Origin: Gammaproteobacteria bacterium
GTDB lineage: Bacteria; Pseudomonadota; Gammaproteobacteria; GCA-001735895
DNA length: 32,114 bases
Direction: 5' to 3'
Assembly (NCBI GenBank): GCA_029864185.1
Contig: JAOTTY010000009.1
Location: 1-32,114, forward strand
The position numbers were made by a program, and so were the translations under genes. The notes beneath the pieces were generated by a model. That model had not been told where the DNA came from. It saw only the letters and a list, made by a program, of their open reading frames with translations, and searched no databases. This document shows, in pieces, positions 1-8,173 of the stretch; position 1 is the stretch's first letter, and every line of letters starts with the position of its first letter.

Positions 1-35
1 GGCACTAAATCAAAGACCTGACCCCGTTTTCAATG
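1..35. repeat. Possible end of a dispersed repeat / REP-transposase-linked element
   Basis: The first bases carry a string of the type AAATCAAAGACCTGACCCCG. From memory, similar strings occur in many copies near IS200-like or REP-associated tyrosine transposase genes in gammaproteobacteria. No transposase frame or inverted-repeat partner is visible, because the window starts here, so this may be only the tail of such an element. From here to base 220 I see no other gene or convincing promoter. Confidence 0.25.
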
Positions 36-220
36 TTGTAAAAAGGCCAGCAGCGGACGTTCGTAATAACTAATTAAATGCGCTGTCACTGGTAATTTCG
101 CAGTCAGTCTTGTGGACGGATGAGATGCGCTAATGATGGATCTTCCCAGCCGATAAGCCTTCTCCATGACTAAACAGACCGGTATGATCGCCAAAGGCTT
201 TCTATGCAATCGAGGGCAGC

Positions 221-1945
221 ATGCACCTGGAAGGGTTCATTGTATCCGCTTTGCTTCTGCTGGCTGTTACATCCGTCGCGGTCGCGCTTTTTCGCCATCT
301 AGGTCTCGGTTCAGTATTGGGGCTGCTCATCGCCGGAATCGTAGTCGGTCCCCACTCCCCTGGACCTTATGTAACTCCCCACGTCGAGGATGTCCGGCAC
401 TTTACCGAACTGGGTGTGGTGTTGTTGCTTTTTGTCATCGGGCTGGAGATAAAACCAAGCCGCTTATGGTCGCTACGCCGAGACTTGTTGGGTCTTGGCT
501 CATTACAGATCCTGCTAACCGGCTTTGCTATTACCTTCTATGTTTCACTGGGTTCCGATACCTGGAGAACGGCTTTGCTTATCGGGCTTAGCCTGTCACT
601 TTCTTCCACTGCTTTCGTTATGCAACTCTTGCATGAAAAGGGAGAATTCGCCAGCCAACACGGGACCGGCACCTTTGCGGTCCTGCTGGCGCAGGATCTA
701 TCGGTCGTTCCGATGCTCGCCCTGGTGCCATTGCTATCAGACACTGCAGCCATCAGCGCGGGCATCCCGCTTTGGGAACAGTTACTTATATTGATCGGCA
801 TGTTCGCTGTTCTTTTCATCTTTGGCCTTCGTCTGGTCCCTTACGCCCTGGAGTGGTTGGCGCGCCACGACAATCGGGAGGCCTTTTTGCTAGTAGTATT
901 TCTGGCTGTTTTGCTTGCAGCCTGGGCCATGCATCAGGCAGGATTATCGATGGCGCTGGGTGCATTTCTCATGGGCATACTGCTTTCCGGGTCGAGTTAC
1001 AATATGCAAATTCGTGCCCTCATCGAACCCTACAAGGGTCTTTTGATGAGCCTGTTCTTCGTCGCCGTAGGCATGTCCATCGACCTGGATTCGCTGGCCC
1101 AACAGCCAATTGCATTTTTTCAGCACACTGCTGTCTTGATTGGCATCAAACTCACGGTATTGTTTCCGCTGGCGATCGCCTTCGGATACTCTCGTAGCAA
1201 TGCGGTGCGCATGACATTTCTTCTTGCCCAGGCGGGTGAATTCGGTTTCGTGCTTTTCGGATCCGCGCTGGTTTTAGCGGTCATCGACGAGTCGACGTTT
1301 GTTATGGCCGTGGGTGTAATATCATTGAGCATGCTGCTTACCCCGCTGCTGGTGCGCTTCGGAAACGCGTTAGCCAGCCGCCTTGATGCTCAATCGAAAA
1401 CAACAGGTGGTGACCGCCAGGAGGTACTGGACACGATACCGGAACAACCTGTTTTGATTGGGGGATACGGACGTGTGGGTCACACCATTGCTACCCTGTT
1501 CGAGGCCAGCGGGATTCCGTTCGTCGCTTTTGATGTCGATCCGAAGCGAGTCGCCCAGGGACAGGTGTATGGCCACCCTGTTCTATATGGAGACATTTCT
1601 GATCCCGAATTACTCGCTGTCGCGCACGCTGAAAAAGCCAGGTTGGCCGTGCTTACTATCAACCACGGCCCAACTGCTTTGCTGGCGATCTCCCACCTGC
1701 GAAACATTTACCCCCAGGTGCCGATCATCGCACGAGCCAGGGACCTGGAAGAATGCGCCCGGCTCCTCGAGGCCGGTGCAACCCAGGCATTTCCCGAAGC
1801 CCTGGAGGCAAGTTTGCGTCTCGGAGCCGAAGCCCTCCAAATGGTGGGCGCGCCGGCGGATAACGCGGAGTTGTTGCTGCAGGGCGTTAGAGACAAGGGA
1901 TACGAACTTGTACGCGAAGAGCCTGAAATCGACCAAAAGCATTAA
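221..1945 (+). CDS. KefB/KefC-like monovalent cation:proton antiporter (CPA2 family) with TrkA-N domain
   Basis: This is an inner-membrane antiporter predicted to exchange K+ (or Na+) for H+, with a cytoplasmic nucleotide-binding regulatory domain. Residues 1-385 are a run of hydrophobic segments of the Na/H exchanger fold. They include AQDLSVVPML at about 157-166, the region holding the conserved Gln-Asp pair of KefC-type proteins. Residues 408-530 form a Rossmann TrkA-N domain with GGYGRVG at 414-420 and an acidic residue ending the second strand (FDVD). At 574 aa it is slightly shorter than E. coli KefB/KefC and lacks most of their C-terminal tail. The ATG is chosen because GAGGG precedes it by four bases and the first hydrophobic helix starts immediately. 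No KefF/KefG-type ancillary oxidoreductase is adjacent. Base composition looks less GC-rich than the genes from 2121 onward. The family assignment is firm; glutathione gating is unproven. Confidence 0.9.
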   Translation: MHLEGFIVSALLLLAVTSVAVALFRHLGLGSVLGLLIAGIVVGPHSPGPYVTPHVEDVRHFTELGVVLLLFVIGLEIKPSRLWSLRRDLLGLGSLQILLTGFAITFYVSLGSDTWRTALLIGLSLSLSSTAFVMQLLHEKGEFASQHGTGTFAVLLAQDLSVVPMLALVPLLSDTAAISAGIPLWEQLLILIGMFAVLFIFGLRLVPYALEWLARHDNREAFLLVVFLAVLLAAWAMHQAGLSMALGAFLMGILLSGSSYNMQIRALIEPYKGLLMSLFFVAVGMSIDLDSLAQQPIAFFQHTAVLIGIKLTVLFPLAIAFGYSRSNAVRMTFLLAQAGEFGFVLFGSALVLAVIDESTFVMAVGVISLSMLLTPLLVRFGNALASRLDAQSKTTGGDRQEVLDTIPEQPVLIGGYGRVGHTIATLFEASGIPFVAFDVDPKRVAQGQVYGHPVLYGDISDPELLAVAHAEKARLAVLTINHGPTALLAISHLRNIYPQVPIIARARDLEECARLLEAGATQAFPEALEASLRLGAEALQMVGAPADNAELLLQGVRDKGYELVREEPEIDQKH

Positions 1946-1987
1946 TCTTCCCAATTTCCGTACATGACTCTCCCGGATCGAATCCGG

Positions 1988-2020
1988 AAACAGGCCACCG
2001 CAAACCGAGCGCCTGTTTTT
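1988..2020 (+). terminator. Probable rho-independent terminator of the antiporter gene
   Basis: AAACAGGC (1988-1995) can pair with GCCTGTTT (2011-2018), and the T run continues to 2020. A second small hairpin, CCGGAT-CGA-ATCCGG, lies just upstream at 1973-1987. The position 40 bases after the antiporter stop, before a convergent minus-strand operon, fits termination. Confidence 0.5.
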
Positions 2021-2120
2021 GGGTACTGACTGGTTTCTCTGTGCGCCCTGCCTTGATGGTCGGCAAGGTGTGAGCTCAGACTTTGCCAACCGGATTACAG
2101 GATCGAACGCAGGAATCGGC

Positions 2121-2684
2121 TCAGGCGTTGCGTCTGTCGATTTCCTTCATGAAACGGTCGCGGATGACAACAGGATCCATGTCGATGACCGGCACCTTGA
2201 TATTGCCCGAATCGCACTTGCAGACGATGATCGTCATGCGGTCCGAATCAAGCGCGGCCTGCACCGTTTCGACCGCGTTTTCACCCCGGCACTCGACGAC
2301 GTTTTCGCAGCCGCAGGCCGTGGCGACCGCGGTGAGCGAGGTTTTCATACCGGCGTAGGTCGGCTGATCCCCGGTCGAGCCGTAGCTGCCGTTATCGATG
2401 ATCAGCAAAATGAAATTGTCGGCGACGTTGTTGGCGATCGTCGGCAGGGTGCCGAAATTGGTCAGCACCGACCCGTCGCCATCGATTGAGATTACTTTCT
2501 GCGGCTGCGAGAGCGCGAGGCCGAGGCCGATCGACGATGCCAGGCCCATCGTTCCGAGCATGTAAAAATTGCTGGGCTGATCGTCGAGCATGTGCAGTTC
2601 CTGGCTCGGCAGACCGATGTTGCAGACCACCAGATGGTCGGATATCACCGGAATCAGTTGCTTTAGTACTTCGCTGCGGATCAT
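2121..2684 (-). CDS. comE: Sulfopyruvate decarboxylase-type enzyme, beta (TPP-binding) subunit
   Basis: This is the thiamine-diphosphate-binding half of a two-subunit 2-oxoacid decarboxylase. In the ComDE family the reaction is sulfopyruvate to sulfoacetaldehyde plus CO2. The 187-aa protein shows the C-terminal TPP fold only: GDGSVL at 69-74 starts the Mg/TPP motif and DNGSYGS at 97-103 ends it. Upstream, MLGTMGLASSIGLGLA is the usual glycine-rich helix. The length matches split ComE rather than the ~380-aa fused phosphonopyruvate decarboxylases. It starts one base after the stop of the alpha subunit, so the pair is surely co-translated. No sulfoacetaldehyde acetyltransferase (Xsc) or sulfolactate dehydrogenase is in the window. 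Phosphonopyruvate or another 3-substituted pyruvate therefore remains possible as substrate. Confidence 0.8.
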   Translation of the reverse strand: MIRSEVLKQLIPVISDHLVVCNIGLPSQELHMLDDQPSNFYMLGTMGLASSIGLGLALSQPQKVISIDGDGSVLTNFGTLPTIANNVADNFILLIIDNGSYGSTGDQPTYAGMKTSLTAVATACGCENVVECRGENAVETVQAALDSDRMTIIVCKCDSGNIKVPVIDMDPVVIRDRFMKEIDRRNA

Positions 2685-2685
2685 G

Positions 2686-3183
2686 TCAGGCCCCCTTCCA
2701 GAAACTGGCGTCGGTCAGGATCGCGACCGGCTTTTTGCTCATGTAACAGTATTTGAGAATTGCCTCCAGCTCCTGCGCGTCATCCGGGTGATGAAAGTGA
2801 TAGGTCGGGATGTGCAGCTGTCGCAGCAGCGCCTTGGTGTGCACCGCCATCTCGACCTGGCAGGCCACCGGCTCGCCGAGTTCGCCGCGGTAGCTGATCA
2901 GCATCGGCAGCGGGATGTGGTAGTACTGGATCAGAGTCGCGAGCGTGTTGATGGTCACGCCGATGGCGGTGTTCTGCATGATGATCGCGGACCGCTTGCC
3001 GCCCATGTAGGCGCCGGCGCATAACCCCATGCCCTCGTCTTCCTTGTTCGACGGGATATGAAAAATTTCTTCGCTTTTATCGATCAGCTCGATGACGCCG
3101 GCGAGCTGCTTGCACGGCACGGTGGTGACGAAGGACACGTTGTTGCTGACGAGATCGGCAACGATCCGCTGATTTACTGACAT
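2686..3183 (-). CDS. comD: Sulfopyruvate decarboxylase-type enzyme, alpha (pyrimidine-binding) subunit
   Basis: This is the partner of the TPP-binding subunit: 165 aa with the N-terminal pyrimidine-binding fold of TPP enzymes. The stretch PSNKEDEGMGLCAGAYMGG at about residues 46-64 contains the conserved glutamate that activates the thiamine ring, followed by a helix like that of ComD. The open frame extends 24 codons further upstream, but the ATG at 3183 is preferred: homologues begin this way, and a candidate promoter at 3214-3242 would leave the upstream extension untranslated. The Shine-Dalgarno is weak. Two separate small genes for the alpha and beta halves is the arrangement known for ComD/ComE. 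The physiological substrate is inferred, not shown. Confidence 0.8.
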   Translation of the reverse strand: MSVNQRIVADLVSNNVSFVTTVPCKQLAGVIELIDKSEEIFHIPSNKEDEGMGLCAGAYMGGKRSAIIMQNTAIGVTINTLATLIQYYHIPLPMLISYRGELGEPVACQVEMAVHTKALLRQLHIPTYHFHHPDDAQELEAILKYCYMSKKPVAILTDASFWKGA

Positions 3184-3213
3184 GGTCTTTGCTTGTTCGG
3201 ATTCGGGCCGACT

Positions 3214-3242
3214 AGTATCAAGCCTAATGTGGCGATTGACAA
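3214..3242 (-). promoter_or_regulatory. Candidate sigma70 promoter for comDE
   Basis: Read on the minus strand, TTGTCA (3237-3242) and GATACT (3214-3219) are separated by exactly 17 bases and lie about 24-30 bases before the comD ATG. They match the consensus hexamers at five and four of six positions. It sits directly after a terminator-like hairpin, which suggests comDE is expressed separately from the GTPase and amidohydrolase genes. Confidence 0.5.
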
Positions 3243-3253
3243 CACCCCTGCGC

Positions 3254-3294
3254 AAAAAATGCCGCTAGACGCCGATTGCGTCGCAAATGGCGTC
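3254..3294 (-). terminator. Possible intrinsic terminator overlapping the 3' end of the GTPase gene
   Basis: On the minus strand GACGCC...GGCGTC (3268-3294) forms a stem with inner complementarity TTG...CAA. A run of six T follows about eight bases later (3254-3259). The stop codon of the GTPase lies between stem and T run. The distance from stem to T run is longer than ideal, so termination may be partial. Confidence 0.4.
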
Positions 3295-4146
3295 ACTCTC
3301 CGGTAGCTCGTCGCGGCCGATGACGACGAGACGCATGCCGTCGTCATCGCTCGCCTGTATCGACTCCCAGGCCAGGTTTTTCCCGACGACCTGCAACAAT
3401 CCATAATCGTTATTCTCGAGCCGTGCCCATCCCTTGATGCGGTAAACGTCGTCGCGCCGACGCATCCAGCGCCGCAGCCGTTCCAGATCGAGGCGCCGCC
3501 TGCTGACTATGCTGCGCGCGGTAAATCCGAAGTGTGGCTCGAAGTTAAAGGCAGCCCCGGATTGCGCCGGCGACAGCTCGGCGAGCAATTGCCAGCTGTG
3601 CCCGGAATCCTGCGCCACCGGGGTATCGGGAAACCATTGGTGCAGGCGCAGGCGGACTTCGTCGCGAACCCGCGCTCCGGCAATATCGAGCTTGCTCAAC
3701 AACAATAGATCCGCCGAGGCGAGTTGCGCTTTCACGGTGTCGGCGATCCACCTATCCGCAAGCTGCGCCTCCAGCGCCAGGGTATCGACCATCACGATGA
3801 TGCCATCGGCCTGCAGCTCCGGCGAAATCCGCGCGATGTCCATGATACGACCCGGGTTCGATACCCCGCTGGCCTCGACGATGATGCGTTGCGGTGGGCA
3901 GTTGCCATCCAGTACGCGCGCGAGAGACCGGCCCAGGTCGTTACCCATGGAGCAGCACACGCAGCCGTTTTTCAGCGTGATGGTGTCGCCGCCGTGTTGC
4001 GCCACGAGACGCTCGTCGACGGCGATGTCGCCGAAGTCGTTGACCAGGATCGCGCAGCGCGGCGCATCCGCGCGGTTGACGAGCCGGTTCAGGAAGGTCG
4101 TCTTGCCGGCCCCGAGAAACCCCCCGATAACGGTTAACGCTATCAC
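3265..4146 (-). CDS. CobW/COG0523-family GTPase, putative metal chaperone
   Basis: This is a G3E GTPase of the CobW/P47K/YjiA group, proteins thought to deliver metals such as Zn or Co to client enzymes. Residues 8-16 (GGFLGAGKT) are the Walker A loop. CVCC at 62-65 is the CxCC metal-binding motif of the family, SKLD at 151-154 is the guanine-specificity motif, and residues ~190-290 are the CobW C-terminal domain. At 293 aa it is typical in size. It begins with GTG inside the stop codon of the upstream amidohydrolase (GTGA overlap), so the two are translationally coupled. This suggests the metal-dependent amidohydrolase is its client. No Zur site is evident nearby. The family call is firm; the client is inferred from context. 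Confidence 0.88.
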   Translation of the reverse strand: MIALTVIGGFLGAGKTTFLNRLVNRADAPRCAILVNDFGDIAVDERLVAQHGGDTITLKNGCVCCSMGNDLGRSLARVLDGNCPPQRIIVEASGVSNPGRIMDIARISPELQADGIIVMVDTLALEAQLADRWIADTVKAQLASADLLLLSKLDIAGARVRDEVRLRLHQWFPDTPVAQDSGHSWQLLAELSPAQSGAAFNFEPHFGFTARSIVSRRRLDLERLRRWMRRRDDVYRIKGWARLENNDYGLLQVVGKNLAWESIQASDDDGMRLVVIGRDELPESDAICDAIGV

Positions 4147-5783
4147 CGGCCCGCGGCCGGGTCGGCGGCCGGTTGCCAGGTGCCGCCCAGCATCGTGCCG
4201 AGCACGCGGATATCCCGGATTCGCATCGGCTCGACCCCGAGCGGGTCACGGTCGAGCAGCGTGAAATCGGCGTGCTTGCCGGGGCTGATACTGCCGACGC
4301 GATCGTCCATGCCCAGGCCGATCGCGGGCGCCAGCGTAACCGCGCGCAACGCCTCCGCGGGCGTTATGCGCTGGTCGAGGCCGAGGTCCCGTCCCGACGC
4401 GGTCTGACGGTTGACCGCGCACCACATGCAGAACAGCGGCCCCAGCGGGGTAACCGGTGCATCGCTGTGCAAGGCCACATCGAGGCCCAGGTCCAGCGCC
4501 GTGCGCGCCGGGTTCATGCGCGCCGCGATTTCGGCGCCGACGGTCGCGTCGCGGTGCTGGTCGCCCCAGTAATAGGTATGGCTTGCGAAAAAGTTGACGA
4601 CCAGGCCGAGCCTTTTCGCCCGCGCCAGCTGCCCGGTGTCCATCATTTGCGCGTGTTCCAGTACGTGTCGCTGATGCGGCGCGGACTCGCCGACGACTTC
4701 CTCGAATATCTGCAGCACCAGTTCCGAGGCCTCGTCGCCGTTGACGTGGATATGCAGCCTGACTCCGGCGGGGTGCAGGGCGTGTATCATTTCCCGGATT
4801 TTTTGCGGGGCTTCGTACCAGACACCGTTTTCGACACCGTTCAGGTAGGGCTGCCGCACCCGCGCGCTGAAACCGGCGATCGCGCCGTCGGTAACGATCT
4901 TGACCGAGCCCAGACACAGCCGGTCGTGGCCGCGCCCCGAAATCTCCGCCAGTCGCATGCGCAGACGTTCGAGATTAAATCGCGTGGTCGCGAGCGCGGG
5001 CACGATGCGCGCCGGAAAACCGGGCTCGCGCGTTACCGCGTCGAAGGTATCGAGCACGTCCGGCTCGAGATCGCTATACAGGTCTGACGCCGTGGTGATT
5101 CCGGCGCGGTGGCAGGCGCGGCCGAAACGCCTGACGTCCTCGGTCGCGTAGCCGACGTCGAATACCGGGTCGCCGACGACGCGCAGCACCGGGAACATCG
5201 CGGCAACCTCGGCCAGTTCACCGTTAGGCTCGCCGTTATCGTCGACATAAACGCCTTCCACGAGGTTGTCGCGGGTGATGCCACCGAGCTCGAGCGCGAC
5301 CGAGTTGACCGTGATCAGGTGCAGGCTGGTGTGAAACAGCACCACCGGGCGGGACGTCGACACCCGGTCGAGATCGCGGCGCATCGGCTTGTCGCTGAAG
5401 TAGATCGAGTCGTAGCCCCAGGCGAAAAGCGCCTCGTCCTGCGAGGCCAGCGCCCGCTCCAGCTGCTCCAGCCTCGCGACCAGCGCATCGACCGTGCTAC
5501 AGCCCCTGAAGACCTGGCCGTCGGGATGCATTCGATCATAAAACCCGACGTACGGCAGTTTCCAGATCATACCCTCGCTGGCGTGGGCATGCGCCTCGAC
5601 GAACCCCGGCACCATGACATGCCCGACGAACGTGGCGTCCGCCGCGCCATACGCTCTTTCCAGCTCGTCGCCACCGACCGCCAGGACCCTGCCATCGCGG
5701 ACCGCGACATGACTTGCCGCGGGAATTTGTCCATCCATGGTGATGATTTTCAAAGCGCGGTAGGTTTTTACTTCGCTTGCCAT
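4143..5783 (-). CDS. YtcJ-type metal-dependent amidohydrolase
   Basis: This is a predicted cytoplasmic hydrolase of the amidohydrolase superfamily (YtcJ/NfdA-like, Amidohydro_3), which cleaves C-N bonds in amides, formamides or cyclic amides. The HAH metal motif is at residues 65-67 in the context PGFVEAHAHAS. Further metal or catalytic elements follow: SVKIVTDG, HVNGDEA, LEHAQM and LHSDAPV. The C-terminal segment ISPGKHADF is the small beta-sandwich end typical of the family. From the ATG at 5783 it has 546 aa. An in-frame ATG at 5816 would add 11 residues; neither start has a clear Shine-Dalgarno. The last four bases overlap the COG0523 GTPase gene. It diverges from the CocE-type hydrolase operon. 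The substrate is not recognisable from sequence. Confidence 0.85.
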   Translation of the reverse strand: MASEVKTYRALKIITMDGQIPAASHVAVRDGRVLAVGGDELERAYGAADATFVGHVMVPGFVEAHAHASEGMIWKLPYVGFYDRMHPDGQVFRGCSTVDALVARLEQLERALASQDEALFAWGYDSIYFSDKPMRRDLDRVSTSRPVVLFHTSLHLITVNSVALELGGITRDNLVEGVYVDDNGEPNGELAEVAAMFPVLRVVGDPVFDVGYATEDVRRFGRACHRAGITTASDLYSDLEPDVLDTFDAVTREPGFPARIVPALATTRFNLERLRMRLAEISGRGHDRLCLGSVKIVTDGAIAGFSARVRQPYLNGVENGVWYEAPQKIREMIHALHPAGVRLHIHVNGDEASELVLQIFEEVVGESAPHQRHVLEHAQMMDTGQLARAKRLGLVVNFFASHTYYWGDQHRDATVGAEIAARMNPARTALDLGLDVALHSDAPVTPLGPLFCMWCAVNRQTASGRDLGLDQRITPAEALRAVTLAPAIGLGMDDRVGSISPGKHADFTLLDRDPLGVEPMRIRDIRVLGTMLGGTWQPAADPAAGR

Positions 5784-6024
5784 CAGGTGTACCAGCAGCG
5801 GGATCCTGGCAAGCATAAACGCAGTTCCGGCGCCGGTCTAGCGGCACCGGCGGCGGCCGGGCAAAGGTCGCCGATGACCGGCTTCGCTAACAATTGTGCC
5901 GCATGACACGATGGGTTAATGTTTCCGCGGCAGTCAGCACTGGCGGTATTCACAAAAAATCTTACCGACGGGCGTGGTGATCGCAAGGGCCAACGCCGCG
6001 TCTCGAATGGGGGAGGCAGATCCG

Positions 6025-8046
6025 ATGATAGAGGTGGTAACAGAATTTCCACGGCGAACCCGGGTACTGGACCCGGTATTCATACCCATATCCGACGGCG
6101 TGCGACTCGCTGCCCGGATTTGGCTGCCGCAAGACGCCGAGCAGAATCCGGTGCCGGCGATACTCGAATTCCTGCCCTACCGCCGTGAAGATCGAACCGC
6201 CGATCGCGACGCCATGACCCACCCCTATTTCGCCGGCCACGGCTACGCCAGCGTGCGCGTCGACATGCGTGGCTCCGGCGATTCCGACGGGGTCCTGCTG
6301 GGCGAATACCTGCAGCAGGAGCAGGACGATGCGCTCGAAATCATCGACTGGATCACGGCCCAGCCGTGGTGTGCCGGTAGCGTCGGCATGATCGGCATTT
6401 CCTGGGGCGGTTTCAACGGCCTGCAGATCGCGGCGCGCAAACCGCCCGCGCTGAAAGCGATCGTATCGATCTGCTCCACCGACGACCGCTACGCTGACGA
6501 TATCCACCACATGGGCGGCTGCCTGCTGAACGATAACGCGGCCTGGAACGCGGCCATGTTCTCGATCAACACGACGCCGCCCGACCCGGCCGTGCACGGC
6601 GAGCGCTGGCGTGAAATATGGCTGGAACGCCTGCGTGGCAGCGGGTTCTGGCTCGAGGAGTGGATGCAGCACCAGACGCGCGACGACTTTTACCGGCACG
6701 GCTCGGTGTGCGAGGATTTTGGCGCGATCGAGGCAGCGGTGTATGCCGTCGGCGGCTGGGCGGACGGTTACAGCAACGCGGTATTCCGCCTGCTCGACGG
6801 CCTCGAGGCGCCCTGCAGGGGACTGGTCGGGCCCTGGGCGCACAAGTACCCGCACTTCGCCAAACCGGGGCCGGCGATCGGCTTCCTGCAGGAATGCCTG
6901 CGCTGGTGGGACCACTGGCTGAAGGGCGAGAATACCGGCATCATGGACGAACCGCGCCTGCGCTGCTGGATGGAAGACCCGGTGCCGCCGAGGACCTACT
7001 ACGACGAACGCCCGGGACGCTGGGTCGCCGAGGAAAGCTGGCCTGCGCCGCGCATCGTGCCGACGACTTTCCACCTCAACCGCGAAGGCTTGCAGCAAAA
7101 ACCGGGGGCGGCGGCCCGACTCGAAATCTCGTCGCCGCTGACGGTTGGCCTGATGGCGGGGGCCTGGTGCGCTTACGGTCTGCAGCCCGATCAATCCGGC
7201 GACCAGCGCAACGAGGCCGGTGGATCGCTGGTTTTCGACAGCGAACCGCTGTCCGATGTCGTCGAGATCCTCGGCGCCCCGGTGGCCGAACTAGACCTGG
7301 ACTGCGATCGCCCGCAGGGCATGGTGGCGGTGTGCCTGTCCGAAATCCTGCCGGACGGTGCCGCGACCCGCATCAGCTACGGACTGCTGAACCTGACCCA
7401 TCGCGACAGCCACGAATTCCCCGAACCGCTGGAGCCCGGCCAGGTTTACCGTATCCGGGTTCGGCTGAACGACGCCGCACATCGTTTTGAGGCGGGCAAC
7501 CGCATCCGCGTCGCGATCTCGAGCAACTACTGGCCGATCGCCTGGCCGTCGCCGCGCAAGACCACACTCGGTATTGCCGCGGCCAGCAGCATCTTGCGGC
7601 TGCCGGTGCGCCCCGGACGCGACGAAGATCTCTCGCTGCGACCTTTCGAAGGCGCGGAATGCGCGCCGTTGCTGGATAAGACCGTGCATCGACCGATCGA
7701 CTACCGCTGGACCATCGAGCAGGACATGAAGAGCGGCGTGGTGACGATGAACCAGTTCTTCGACGATGGCCGAATCACCTACAACGAACACGATGGCTGG
7801 ACCACCGAGTCGACCCATGACGAATATTTCACGATACATCCCGACGACCCGAGCAGCGCCAGGCTGGATATCACCCGGACCGAACGGTTCGAGCGCGACG
7901 CCTGGCGGGTATCGTCGCGGACAAATACCGTCTTTACGTCTACCGAGTCACATTTCATCGTAGCCGCAAAGCTCGAAGCCTGGGAGGGAGACGAACTCGT
8001 GCATTCGCAGCAATGGAAGCGCGAGTTCGCGCGCAACCAGGTCTGA
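6025..8046 (+). CDS. CocE/NonD-family alpha/beta hydrolase (peptidase S15-like)
   Basis: This is a serine hydrolase of the X-Pro dipeptidyl-peptidase/cocaine-esterase group, predicted to cleave ester or amide bonds. Numbered from the ATG at 6025 (673 aa), the nucleophile motif GISWGG places Ser126. GGWAD gives a likely catalytic Asp247 and GPWAH a likely His273. The C-terminal ~300 residues are the jelly-roll domain of the family, with a long final extension. The start is chosen because GGGAGG lies nine bases before it; an upstream in-frame ATG at 5974 has no comparable site. No signal peptide is seen, so it acts in the cytoplasm, downstream of import by the ABC system encoded next. The true substrate (peptide, ester or acyl amide) cannot be told from sequence. 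Confidence 0.88.
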   Translation: MIEVVTEFPRRTRVLDPVFIPISDGVRLAARIWLPQDAEQNPVPAILEFLPYRREDRTADRDAMTHPYFAGHGYASVRVDMRGSGDSDGVLLGEYLQQEQDDALEIIDWITAQPWCAGSVGMIGISWGGFNGLQIAARKPPALKAIVSICSTDDRYADDIHHMGGCLLNDNAAWNAAMFSINTTPPDPAVHGERWREIWLERLRGSGFWLEEWMQHQTRDDFYRHGSVCEDFGAIEAAVYAVGGWADGYSNAVFRLLDGLEAPCRGLVGPWAHKYPHFAKPGPAIGFLQECLRWWDHWLKGENTGIMDEPRLRCWMEDPVPPRTYYDERPGRWVAEESWPAPRIVPTTFHLNREGLQQKPGAAARLEISSPLTVGLMAGAWCAYGLQPDQSGDQRNEAGGSLVFDSEPLSDVVEILGAPVAELDLDCDRPQGMVAVCLSEILPDGAATRISYGLLNLTHRDSHEFPEPLEPGQVYRIRVRLNDAAHRFEAGNRIRVAISSNYWPIAWPSPRKTTLGIAAASSILRLPVRPGRDEDLSLRPFEGAECAPLLDKTVHRPIDYRWTIEQDMKSGVVTMNQFFDDGRITYNEHDGWTTESTHDEYFTIHPDDPSSARLDITRTERFERDAWRVSSRTNTVFTSTESHFIVAAKLEAWEGDELVHSQQWKREFARNQV

Positions 8047-8066
8047 CCGGCCGGGCGCGGATTGGG

Positions 8067-8096
8067 TTGACTCGACTCGCCGGAATGTGGTGAAGT
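8067..8096 (+). promoter_or_regulatory. Weak candidate promoter ahead of the ABC importer
   Basis: TTGACT (8067-8072) is a good -35 match, but the best -10 (TGAAGT, 8091-8096) is poor and 18 bases away. It lies in the 127-base gap between the hydrolase and the substrate-binding protein gene. It could raise binding-protein expression above that of the hydrolase. Confidence 0.3.
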
Positions 8097-8173
8097 GGAT
8101 CCCAACAAATAAACAGGCCGCGAAGGGTCATTCAGAAGAGCCCCGCGGACATCGACAACCACCGGAGGATTTC

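Noticed and set aside
5962-7194. A 410-codon minus-strand frame opposite the CocE-type gene
   Set aside because: The plus strand carries the catalytic triad motifs; the antisense product has none.
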